From Limnanthes douglasii subsp. nivea (lineage: Eukaryota; Streptophyta; Magnoliopsida; Brassicales; Limnanthaceae), in assembly GCA_036936605.1 (NCBI GenBank), contig JAUPFV010000002.1:130928376-130992375 (forward strand): a stretch of 64,000 nt of DNA, read 5' to 3'. Position 1 is the first letter of the stretch. The number at the start of each line of letters is the position of its first letter. Positions 11,856 to 21,942 of this stretch are shown one piece after another. The position numbers and the translations under genes were made by a program. Under the pieces are notes generated by a model that saw only the letters and a program-made list of their open reading frames with translations, did no database searches and was not told the origin of the DNA.

Positions 11856-12020
11856 CATAAATAAAATATTAAATAACATCATTCAAGAATACGAACCGGC
11901 TATGGCGTATGCCTTGGTAAACGTTTTCTGCATTGAGCACGCAAAAAACAATCTAATCATGTCCAGAACCCATTAATTGCTGATTGGACATGGAGGCTAT
12001 GTAATGATCACCTCCTTTCC

Positions 12021-12030
12021 CTATAAATAA
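12021..12030 (+). promoter_or_regulatory. TATA box of the small MULE gene
   Basis: CTATAAATAA lies about 110 bp before the ATG at 12139. Between them is a leader without upstream ATG-led frames of note. This is a well-formed plant TATA box and supports the small frame being a separate transcription unit. Confidence 0.6.
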
Positions 12031-12138
12031 CACTAGAAAACCAGATGCTATTTTTAAAACAAACTCTACATTTTAAACCAGAGCCAGAGCTATTTTTTAA
12101 CAAACTCATTTCCCTCGTCTCTTCGAATTCAAAAAGTC

Positions 12139-12633
12139 ATGTCTTTTTCCACCACCACAACCACCACCTCATACTCAAACTCTGGTTCAATCGGTTCTCT
12201 GGGTGACTCCTGGTCATCCTTAACCGTTAACTGGAGTGATGAGTTGATCATGCCAGCAGCACCACCAAACGGTCCAGTATCTGTTTTTGGGTTAGACATA
12301 TATGATGACTACTACTCAGCTGACTCTCAACCATTGGAAGTTGTTCCACAGCTTGCTGCTGAACCTCAGCCAGAACAGGTTCCTACTGCACCTCAGCCAG
12401 AAATGGTGCAACCTCAAACGGCAGAGGTTCAAAACAACAAAAGGAAGAGGGAAGACGAAGCTGGTCCATCGAGGACAAAATTTTTAAGCATGATGGACGT
12501 TGATGTTGAAGCTGAGGATAAAGAGGAGAAAGAGAAAGAGAAAGTCGAAGACAAAGAGGAGAAAGACAAAGATGATCAGCACAAAAAGGAGAAAGAGGAA
12601 ACAGTTGGTGATGAATCATCTACCAACTGCTAG
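12139..12633 (+). CDS. Small acidic low-complexity protein of the MULE
   Basis: This single-exon frame codes 164 residues and is intact. The N-terminus is Ser/Thr-rich (MSFSTTTTTTSYSNSGS). The middle is Pro/Gln-rich with PQPE repeats and a basic NKRKRE patch that could be a nuclear localisation signal. The C-terminus (about 125-160) is a run of Lys/Glu/Asp that may form a single charged helix. I recognise no family. It has its own TATA box at 12021-12030 and lies between the ULP1 gene and the tail-to-tail transposase gene. It stayed open while both neighbours decayed, but a short low-complexity frame can stay open by chance. A nuclear accessory protein of the element is possible; this is inference. 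Confidence 0.55.
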   Translation: MSFSTTTTTTSYSNSGSIGSLGDSWSSLTVNWSDELIMPAAPPNGPVSVFGLDIYDDYYSADSQPLEVVPQLAAEPQPEQVPTAPQPEMVQPQTAEVQNNKRKREDEAGPSRTKFLSMMDVDVEAEDKEEKEKEKVEDKEEKDKDDQHKKEKEETVGDESSTNC

Positions 12634-12794
12634 AGTTGGTTTTTGTTTTTTTTGAAATGCAACTAACTAGCAACAGCAGCTTGTAGTGATATGTGTAAAC
12701 AGTTGTTAGTTTCTGGATATATTTTGTAATCCTCCTTTTTGTAATCCAACTTGTAATCCTCCTTTTTGTAATCCAAATATATTTTGTACATCAT

Positions 12795-13335
12795 TCGCAT
12801 GTTAACCTGCTATATTACTCATGTTAACAATTCGCAGCTTATCACATGACAAATATCAGGACTCCTAACTGAACTCCATTCGCATCACAATTCTGGCCCT
12901 AATTCGCAGCCTATCATGCGAAACGTACGATATGATAAATGTTTGATATGATTTTACTAATGATTTGCACCCTGTTAAAATTTCACATAATGGTACATAA
13001 TTCGCATGTAATCCTGATAGATGTTTGTAATCCGACTTGTAATCCTCCTTTTCAACCTTACTGAATATCCTGGTATTTTATTAAATGACAGTTTGCAGCT
13101 TATCACATGACAAATATCAGGACTCCTAACTGAACTCCATTCGCATCACAATTATGGCCCTGATTCGCAGCCTATCATGCGAAACGTAAGATAAGACAAA
13201 TGTTTGATATGATTTTACCAATGATTCGCATCCTGTTAAAATTTCACATAATTATACATAATTCGCATGTAATCCTGATAGATGTTGTAACAAATATGTA
13301 TGCGTATTGTACATAATTCGCAGCACAGGATGCGA
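12795..13335. repeat. TTCGCAKC repeat cluster 7 (between convergent genes)
   Basis: At least eight exact copies lie between the small gene and the 3' end of the transposase gene. They include the pair TTCGCAGCACAGGATGCGAA at about 13318. Part of the cluster was copied as a block, described in the next entry. Confidence 0.8.
12833..13283. repeat. 190-bp direct duplication
   Basis: 12833-13022 and 13091-13283 are nearly identical. Both run from GCAGCTTATCACATGACAAA through ACTGAACTCCATTCGCATCA to CGCATGTAATCCTGATAGATG, with about ten differences by eye. A smaller repeat, TTGTAATCCTCCTTTT, occurs at about 12727, 12752 and 13037. Confidence 0.85.
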
Positions 13336-13437
13336 AATGATCACAACTCCAATACTAGCAAAAACAAAAAACACAGGAATGTACAAATGTCTAGTTTGCT
13401 GTACAAAACAATAACTATGCTAAAAAAATAAATGTCC

Positions 13438-15698
13438 TTAAACTGGAACATCACAAGTCCTCCGGTTATGGCCTGATTTCGAACATCGGCCACACCTTAA
13501 CTTCTTGGTTGAGATTTCTCCTCTAGAAGGTATTCGCTTTTTCTTAGGCCTTCCGGAGCGTCTCTTAACGTTCGGAGGCAGAACTTCAACAAAAGAAGGA
13601 TCGTTAGCGCTGGACCCTTCGCCGAAATCAGTTAGAGCTGGTATGCTGAAAGAGTAACTTTCCCTGTAATTCTTAACCGTAAAGAAGGGTTCTATTACAG
13701 TCAATGGATCTTGGTCAGTGTATTGTAATGCCGCTAGAGCATGAGCACATGGAAAACACTCTTGTTGTCATGATCCGCATGAACATTTGAAATCCAACAG
13801 ATTAACAACAGCCACAAGAGTTGAAAAGACTTCGAACATGGCGGAAGAGGACTTACGTACTACCCAACTTCGGCACATGTCAACATTCTGCTTTAGCTTC
13901 TTCTCGTACTCGGGAACCAAATTAGTACTCCAGCTGAGACCTTCTTCGTATCTCCGTGAAACCTGAGTCATAAGCAAGACTCTAATCCAATCAATAAACT
14001 CAACAATTGGTAAGCCGCAATATTTTTTGATCTGATTGTTAAACGATTCAGCTGCGGTAGAAGCCATAGAGCCGTATCGCTTCCTTTTTACGTAAGCCTG
14101 GGCATACTTTTCAGGGGGTAAATTTGCAAGAAAATCACTCATTCTCTCACCACCTTCACATAAAAAAAACCTGTTAGTATCTCTTTAAAAAGCTCTTGAC
14201 TGGGAGCATAAGCAAGACGGTGGAAGAAACTCAACATCTTTTTTTATACTCCCTGTTAGTATGTTCCAGTTTGGCTCTCAAATTCTGCATGAGATGGAAA
14301 TAACAGTACGCATGATAGCAGTTTGGATACAAGACAGAAACAACATTAACAATACCAGAATGACGGTCTGAAATAAATGTGATCTGGCGATCCAGCAAAT
14401 GTGGTTTCAAACACCCCAAAAACCACATCCAATTGTCCCAATCTTCAATGCTAACTACAGCAACAGCAACAGGGAATAGTCCTGGAAAAAGGCAGATCAA
14501 TTAAACACTACAACAGTATGCAAACATTTAAAAATTGTAAACAATTCGCATGATGTCCGGTAACAATTCGCAGCTTGTCATGCGAAATGTGTGTGACATT
14601 TTAATTGATCATGCAAACAGTTCGCAACTTGTTATGTGAATTCGCAGCTTGTGGAAACTTTAAATAATACCTAACTCAAGCTGCGATGTAAGTACAGTTT
14701 ATTCAGCATAATACCTAATTCGCAGCCTCAACTGCGAAATGTGAGGATCACAACCCTGTTTAATTCGCATCACCTGCTGCGAATTACATCAGCATTTTCA
14801 CACAAAAACATCGTTCATTAACTATATAAATGTAACTAACCGTTGTTTCCGTCCTTTGCTACAGCAGTGAGCAATGTACCCTTGTACTTGCCATATAAGT
14901 GGGTTCCATCGACAAACAACATTGGACGGCATGAATGAAAACCACTAAGGGACGAACCAAATGCTACAAAACAGCGCTTGAATCGGTTTCCAGCTGACAA
15001 CTCCAACTGACAGTCTGAAGTAATATCCCGGCTCTTCAAGCATTTGAAGTATCCGCTTAGTAAACTAAAAGAACTTGAACTATCTCCAAAAACTCCCCTC
15101 CTAGCCTTCTCTAAAGCATTCCATGACAAACGATAAGAGATATCAAGACCGTAATCTTGTTTGACAGTCGATTGTATGGTTTTGGCTGTCAACGAACGGC
15201 AGCACCTTCTTCAAAAGCTTGACCCACTCCTGTAATAGCATCAGCCCAACCAGCAGTAGCAAGTTGTTTTTTCCTCTGATCAGAATTAACTAAACCGTTA
15301 CTACTCTCCCCGCTAACTATTTGATCAAGAGATGGTTCTACCAAAACCAAGCTACGCTCTTTACGCTTACCACCAGAATCCTTACCACCAGAGCTCTTAT
15401 CAACAAAACTTTTATTACCAGAACCCTTATCGAAGACGTGTTGTTCTATGAGAAAACTAACCCGTTTTAAACGCTCCAAATCAAGATATAACACCAACCC
15501 AACAAAATCACTCTGGTTATTAAAAAAACAATTATTGTGATCCCCGCAGGAGTAAGTAATTAGGTACTCACCTGTGGCAAGCTCCTCCCATGTGTTCTCT
15601 ACATAAGCTTGGATACTTTCGAAGCTTTCAAACTCCGTGAAAGGCACAATTGCAGTTTGGTGACCATATTTAAAAATACAAACTCGTGATTTAGACAT
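13438..15698 (-). pseudogene. MURA-like MULE transposase (broken)
   Basis: Reading leftward from ATG 15698, the N-terminal part (about 170 residues) has a PB1-like region, a Ser/Lys linker and the start of the MuDR domain (VGQAFEEGAAVR). It then jumps near 15190 straight to a segment just before the catalytic core, so the rest of the MuDR/zinc region is deleted and the frame changes. The MULE transposase core follows: first catalytic Asp in LFVDGTHLYGKYKGT, an intron at about 14835-14483, second Asp in FISDRHSGI with the HAYCYFHL motif, and the Glu in STAAESFNNQ. Near the end is a SWIM zinc finger (CSCG...CAHALAAL), crossed by a TGA at about 13768, and a C-terminal zinc knuckle (CGRCSKSGHNRRTC). 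Further frameshifts lie near 14260 and 14165 in homopolymers. The protein cannot be made intact. Confidence 0.85.
14530..14790. repeat. TTCGCAKC repeat cluster 8 (transposase intron)
   Basis: At least five exact copies fill the intron of the transposase gene, including ATTCGCATCACCTGCTGCGAATT at about 14762-14784, an inverted pair. Confidence 0.8.
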
Positions 15699-15774
15699 CT
15701 CTTAACCTGGACAATACAAGTTATTTGTTATTAGTCTCAAAAACTAGGTGCAAAGTATTTACTACTGCATCAAA

Positions 15775-16025
15775 CAATTCGCATCCTAAGGTGCGAATTG
15801 TGTATACCTACAATTATCTATTCGCATCTTGTCCTGATATTTGTAGGTAACAAAGTCCTGATATTTGTCATTAGTCACAAAACTATGCAGGTTATTTACT
15901 GCACCATCGAACAATTCGCATCATAACATGCGAAATGTGTACATACATCGAGTTATTCGCAGCCTGTCCTGATATTTGTGTATATCTACATATATCTATT
16001 CGCAGCCTGTCCTGATATTTCTATG
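15775..16025. repeat. TTCGCAKC repeat cluster 9 (5' of transposase)
   Basis: Copies at about 15778, 15821, 15916, 15956 and 16000 alternate with the companion word TCCTGATATTTGT, present about five times. The longest regular unit reads TTCGCAGCCTGTCCTGATAT. Confidence 0.85.
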
Positions 16026-16559
16026 TAACACCGGTCCTGATATTTGTTTCGAAATACAATACTCTAACTGACCTAAAAACTCGTAATCTACACATTACCC
16101 ACACACTAAAGCACTACGAAATTAGAATATAACATCAGAAAACAAGGACGTAACTATATAGCGAACAATATTAACTAAACAGATCATTATAACAAAAAAA
16201 ACAGAGAAAAGCTCGAAATCAGGCAATGACATCTAAAAACAGTAGACTAGAACCTATTCCAACAGAGAAAACGAATAAAAAACTTCGAAATCGGTAGGTA
16301 ATTACCTAAAAAGCTCGCAACACGATTACTTGTAAGCTATAAGATTCCAAAAAGCGACGATCAACTCCTGTACGTATAAAACAGAGGTTAGACAGGTCTA
16401 ACACAACAACTTACATAAAGAAACAAACCTTTAGCAGCTTCCGATCACCGGAAAATGTGATTTCAACCCAGCTCGTGGTGGTTGGTAGGGTTAGGTGGTT
16501 AGAGCGGCTAACAAATTCAAATCTTCAAAAAGCTAGAAAAAATAGAAAGAAAACAGAAA

Positions 16560-16722
16560 AAGTGGTTTATATAGTGGGTTAAGGGTAGTTAGGGTATTAA
16601 AATAAAATTAGGTTGTAAGTAACAATAAGGTAGTTGAGATGGGTATTAAGTAACAATTGATCAAACCTTGGATGGTAAATGACAATTGAATAATTGAGTG
16701 AGTACTTTAAATGCAATTTCCC
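16560..16722. repeat. Right terminal inverted repeat region of MULE
   Basis: This is the counterpart of 5623-5764 in inverted orientation and is directly followed by the TTTAATTTA duplication. It contains CCACTATATAAA (reverse strand, about 16577-16566), the likely TATA box of the transposase gene. Confidence 0.65.
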
Positions 16723-16731
16723 TTTAATTTA
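16723..16731. repeat. Target site duplication of MULE, right copy
   Basis: TTTAATTTA matches the left copy at 5614-5622 at all nine bases. Confidence 0.75.
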
Positions 16732-17534
16732 TTTAATATATATTTTAAAAAAATACCATTTACCAAAATTATTTGGATCCTTTTATATGGAAGAAAAAGT
16801 TACGGTCTTAAAATGATAGTATAACGTTTTCTTAATAAAAAGGGTATTCCGGTAATTCCAACGGCAAACTTTAAGTGGATCACAACTTTTCCTGGTAGCC
16901 CATACATACACATGTATTTGACCCATTTCCCTCTACATTTGTCTACCAATGTTTTCTCTATTTTATAATTTATGCTCAAAATTTACTTTCGAATCTCTTT
17001 TTTTACCCCTCGTGTAATTTACTTTCATTTAAAGAATACCCAAAAGAGAATACTAGAGCTTTGGGTCTAGTGAGAGAAAGTGAAGGACAGAGAGAGGCAG
17101 CAAAGCCATTTTCATTGGTCTTTTTTCTTAATGGGAAAATGACAAAGAAAGAGAGAGGTATGTACAAAAGTGGGCAGGTTTTTTTATTGAGTTAGAGAGA
17201 GAAAGTGACTATAAAAAAGTTTAATTTCTAGAGAGAGAAAAAGAAGAAGAAAAAAGCTTTGTTTGATCAAGTGTCTCCATTGGATTTTAGTGAATACAAA
17301 CCAGACCCACTTCAAATCCTAGCCTTACCTTATTTTAATCAGCGCCACAAGAGGGAGGAAGAAGCAGAACAAGAAGAAAAAGAACGAAGACACTGACTTT
17401 ATGATTTTCTACTTTGTCCTTGATCTGCTTTCAGCTTCTTAACCTACACTCTCAGTGTGCGCACGATAAGCAGAAAGAAAAAAAGAAGCTTTTTTTCCCC
17501 TTTGTGGTCTAGTCCTTTTGTGGGTTTTTGTGAG
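16732..17534 (+). promoter_or_regulatory. Upstream region of the neprosin gene
   Basis: This is non-repetitive AT-rich DNA with GA/CT-rich stretches (GAGAGAGA and AAGAAGAAG at about 17040-17400), typical of a plant promoter and leader. A GTG-led extension of the coding frame from 17457 has no support. The MULE insertion point lies about 0.8 kb before the ATG. Confidence 0.45.
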
Positions 17535-20182
17535 ATGGAGAAGAAGATATCAAGAGGGTTAATGCTTTTTATGTTTTTGGGTTTGATATCGCTATCTTCC
17601 GCAGCGAGGCTTAGTGTCTCAAAACAGAACCTTGATGTTCATAAACACTTGAATAGGCTCAACAAACCAGCTGTTAAGACTATTGAGGTCGGTTCTTTTG
17701 TTCCTTGTTCCTTGTTCTTTTGTTCTTGTTTCTATTAGTATCAGTTTTAAAAATGTTACTTTGACAACTCTTTTAATTACTCCTACTAGATCTTTTTTTT
17801 AAATATATTAAATTTGTTGAGGTAGCTAGAAATTTGAGTAAACTACTAGGAGTATGTCTCTCTCTATCTCTATCTGTGTATTTAATTTATAAGTAATGAT
17901 TTTGTTTTCAGCAGTTAATGCAATAGAATAAACTTTTTTGACCAGTGTTTTTTCTTAAAGATGTAATGATAAGTGGTTGTGTTTGTTGTATTCATCACTC
18001 ATGGGTAACTAAATAGAAAAAAAATGCACTAATCTTACTACTTTCTTTGGATTCAAAAGTGAAATGTGTTATAAATCTCTTAACTTCTCTACTTTTTTTG
18101 GTTTATACAGAGCCCAGATGGTGATAAAATAGACTGTGTTCATATTTCAAACCAACCAGCTTTTGATCATCCTTACCTCAAAGACCATAAAATCCAGGTA
18201 CTAATTTCTTCAATTTTTAATTTAAAAAAAATATAATATCTGTAAATATTTTTGTTTAGTTTTTGGTGGTTTTGTTTTGTTTTGTTTCATTAGATGAGGC
18301 CTAATTACCACCCAGAAGGATTATTGTTTGAAGAGAACAAGATTTCTGAGAAAACAAAAACAAAATCAAGAAACTCAGTTCCTCAGTTGTGGCACCAAAA
18401 TGGTAAATGTCCTGAAGGGACAATACCAATAAGAAGAACAAAGACAGATGATGTTATGAGAGCAAGCTCAGTTAAAAGATACGGCAAAAAGAAACATAGA
18501 ACCATACCTAAACCTAGGTCTGCTGAGCCAGATCTCATCAATCAAAGTGGTCATCAGGTAATAATAATTAGAGCAAAGAACAAGAAATTTATGTTCATAG
18601 TTGTTTGGATGTATGATTAAAGCTGTTTTTTTTTTCCTGTCTTAGTGAATATAATTTCTTGAATGTTCACTAAATTTATCTATTTGAAGAACCAAACTGA
18701 AAATTTTAAGTAAATTGCTCTAGTCCTGTATTTTAATAGTCTGTTTCTTATGGTTTGATTAGCATGCAATAGCATATGTCGAAGGAGACAAGTATTACGG
18801 AGCAAAAGCTACCATTAATGTCTGGGAACCAAAGATACAACAGCCTAATGAGTTCAGCTTGTCTCAGCTTTGGATTTTGGGTGGCTCTTTTGGTGAAGAT
18901 CTTAACAGCATCGAAGCAGGTTGGCAGGTAAAATTTTACTATCTTTACTGCTATTGAACCAAAATGATAAAGATTGTCTTTTTAGTCTAAAGATTTGGTC
19001 TCTAATGCTTGAATGTGGTTGTAACAGGTTAGCCCGGATCTGTACGGTGATAACAACACGAGACTTTTCACTTACTGGACTGTAAGCTTCTCATTTTTAT
19101 TTCTTTCCTTTTGTCATTTTGGTTCTATCTATAAAATGTACTTATTTCTAGATGACTTGTGTTTGGAATATACAGAGTGATGCATATCAAGCCACAGGGT
19201 GTTACAATTTACTTTGCTCAGGTTTCATTCAAGTCAACAGCGATATAGCGATGGGTGCGAGTATCTCTCCAGTTTCCGCCTTGCGAAATTCACAATATGA
19301 TATCAGTATTCTTATATGGAAGGTACAATAAATCTTTTTGTGTTTGTTTTCAATTTTTAAAAAGCAAAGAATCTTAAGATAGTTCTTTTCGTAACTTCAT
19401 AACATGTTACATGTGTGTGTAAGACAAAATTACATTATTAGTATCTTATTAAAAAGATTAAGAAGATTGAGAGGTGATGGTGATGATAATATTTGCATGT
19501 GGGCATGAATGTAAGTTTGTCATATTGTTTGGACTTATGCTGCACTATCATCATCTTAGTTGTTACTTTCACTACACATATACATACATTATATGGTTGA
19601 GATTGCGAGGATCTTTTGACATCATCAATGTTATTTGGCATTATGTTGTAATTGTAATTGATATAGACTAAGGCTGTGTTGAAAATCTTAAGTGCTATAT
19701 AGAACAAGAAACTACTACCCTAATATAATAGTAAGAATCGTAATATAATGTTTGTAATAATCACATTTTCGTAAGCTAATCGATAAATTTTGGCAAATTA
19801 ATAGGATCCTAAAGAAGGGCATTGGTGGATGCAATTCGGCAACGACTATGTTTTAGGTTACTGGCCGTCCTTTCTATTCTCGTACTTAACCGATAGTGCT
19901 TCGATGATCGAATGGGGAGGTGAAGTTGTCAACTCCGAATCTGATGGTCACCATACAGCCACTCAAATGGGCAGTGGTCGTTTCCCGGAAGAAGGTTTTA
20001 GTAAATCGAGTTATTTCCGCAACATCCAAATTGTTGATAGCTCGAATAATCTTAAAGCGCCTAAATCAATTGGTACTTTCACTGAACAATCTAATTGCTA
20101 CGATGTTCAAACGGGTAGTAACGACGATTGGGGACATTATTTTTATTATGGAGGACCGGGTAGAAACCCTAATTGTCCTTGA
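17535..20182 (+). CDS. Neprosin-domain secreted protein
   Basis: Seven coding exons, all phase 0 with GT-AG borders: 17535-17687, 18111-18197, 18294-18557, 18763-18927, 19028-19081, 19176-19322 and 19805-20182. They give about 415 residues without a stop. Residues 1-23 form a signal peptide ([16 protein letters not shown]). Exons 2-3 carry the neprosin activation-peptide region ([20 protein letters not shown], and later [12 protein letters not shown]). Exons 4-7 form the neprosin domain ([48 protein letters not shown]) ending in [10 protein letters not shown]. The family was known as DUF239. Neprosin of Nepenthes is a secreted glutamic peptidase with two catalytic Glu, and most plant members are uncharacterised. 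The length and exon pattern are normal for the family. This is a real host gene, apparently intact. Its substrate cannot be inferred from sequence. Confidence 0.93.
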
Positions 20183-20842
20183 GCTTGGGATAATCCCCTT
20201 CACTTTTTTTTTCTCTCTCTCTCTTGTGTATTATTTTAACATAGTGTAATGTCTCTCTCTCCTTTTATACACTTGTTTTTAAATATGAGTCTTCAGGTCA
20301 GTGTAGTTTGTAGGTGGTGTGTGTATGGTTGTTTTTCCGGAGCAAAATTGGAGTCTGTTTCTCGGTTAAAAGAACCTAAATCTCCATGGAATGTATGGGG
20401 ATATAATGTGGTTAAGTTTCTTAATGCTCATAGAAACTTCTGCCTTAGTATCTTGTTTATGTTTGTATTCACTATTCATTTGATTTTTGGACTACGTTTT
20501 TTGACTAGTTAACTAAGGCTTAGACTGTTTTTGGTCAAATTTTTTTATAACAAGCGTAAAAAGTAGGCATTTTTGATGTTTTATTATTTTATTTTTGATC
20601 CCATTTACTCCGTCGATTGAGAATTCGGTCCCAACAGAAATAAAATGATATTTTTAATAAACCCTTAAATTCAACAAAAAAATTCGAAAATGGTTATCTT
20701 TTCTTAACAAGATTTAACCATACCCATTACCTAATTAACTTACTTTTATTTATATCATTAGGTTTATTTTAGTGAAACACCACTAGAAAAAGTAAAAGTC
20801 ATTTTAACCTACAAATTACGCATTTAAATTTAGTAATTCGTG
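20183..20842. other. 3' flank of neprosin gene, no further gene
   Basis: A CT-rich 3' UTR (about 20205-20262) is followed by unique AT-rich sequence. An open frame at 20249-20512 has no recognisable domain. Confidence 0.5.
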
Positions 20843-20850
20843 TTAAGCAT
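20843..20850. repeat. Target site duplication of MITE, left (TTAAGCAT)
   Basis: This is identical to 21935-21942. Eight bases fits the hAT superfamily. Confidence 0.65.
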
Positions 20851-21934
20851 AGGGATGACAATTTTTCCCAAACCCGCGGGTACCCGACCCGAGCCGACCT
20901 GATGGGATGAGTTATGGGTTTAAAAAAACTTCCGCGGATGGGTCGTGGGTTTGAAAATTTACTACCCGCCGGGTTTGGGATGGGTTATGGGTTTAAGAAA
21001 TTTTCCACGGGTACCCAATCCAAACCCGACCCATTGGGTAATACCCGATGGGTACCCGCTAAATTAATATTATATAAAAAATTAAATTATCTAATATTAT
21101 TTAACAAACTTGAAAATAAAATTACTAATATTATTATTTGTATTATGTAATGCCAAAAACAATTTATTATTTATTAATATATATAATATTTTGAAAAATA
21201 TTATTCTAAATTTAACATTTAATTTAGTTTTTTCAAATATTTTGTTTTTTATCTCTACAAAACTGAGAATAATGAGTATATTTTGGAAAATATCATCCTA
21301 AATTTATTAATTAAACAAAATATCATTCTACATTTAAACAAAATATTTGTTAATTATAATTATTATAGTATATTTTGACAAATATCATTTTTCTACATTT
21401 AAATATTGAATTTGATTTTTCAATCTCTTTTGAATTTTATTTTATTTTTCTGTCCAATAATAATATTATTAATTAAATTAAAAAATATTTCGTAACATAT
21501 ACCAAGACCATATATTAATTATTAAAAAAGATTTACTAACATATTTAAATTTGATAAATTTAGACATGTTTATTTTATTTGTTGGAATTAATATAAAATT
21601 CTAGAAGATCTAAAATATTTTTAATAAAATTAAAAGAAAAATATTTACTAACATATACCAAAACTATATATAAATTATGAATAGATATATTTGCTTATTA
21701 ACATACAGTATATTTTCAAAAATAATTTTTTTTATGTAAATATTAAATTTGAATTTTTAAAACTTCAATGGGTACCCGCGGATGGATACCCGAACCCGGC
21801 GGGTTTGGGTGTGGGAAAAAACTATTACTACCCGACGGGTACGGATTAGGGCATGGGTTTGAAAAAATATAGACGGAATGGGTTACGGGTTTAGCTATAC
21901 CCGCACCCATCCCAATCCATTGCCATCCCTAGAC
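20851..21934. mobile_element. hAT-like MITE with GGGTACCCG-rich ends
   Basis: The ends are inverted: AGGGATGACAAT on the left and ATTGCCATCCCT on the right. TTAAGCAT flanks both sides (20843-20850 and 21935-21942), matching the 8-bp duplication of hAT elements, although a few extra bases (AGAC) separate the right TIR from its copy. The subterminal 180 bp on each side are rich in GGGTACCCG, CGGGTTTGGG and their complements. The 0.75-kb core is about 80 % A+T and non-coding. This is a non-autonomous element about 1.08 kb long. Confidence 0.75.
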
Positions 21935-21942
21935 TTAAGCAT

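Larger units (their letters stand above)
5623..16722. mobile_element. Kaonashi-type Mutator-like element (11.1 kb)
   Basis: The boundaries are set by a perfect 9-bp direct repeat (TTTAATTTA) abutting two ends that align in inverted orientation without gaps (about 20 of the first 33 positions by eye, both containing CACTCAA). A looser inverted match continues inward, including TGTTACTTAATACCCA on both sides. Inside are three genes: a DUF1985/ULP1-peptidase gene on +, a small acidic protein gene on +, and a MURA-like transposase on - reading inward from the right end. MULEs carrying a ULP1-like C48 peptidase are known in Arabidopsis as Kaonashi elements, and similar ones are known in other dicots. 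Both large genes are frame-broken, so this copy is probably not autonomous. Its noncoding parts hold about 55 copies of a TTCGCAGC/TTCGCATC motif, described separately. Confidence 0.85.

Noticed and set aside
6329..16025. CRISPR-like array from the many TTCGCAKC repeats
   Set aside because: Spacing and orientation are irregular, spacers are not of uniform size, and the context is a plant transposon with introns.
17457..17534. Upstream extension of the neprosin gene
   Set aside because: It begins with GTG, not ATG, and the signal peptide follows directly from the ATG at 17535.
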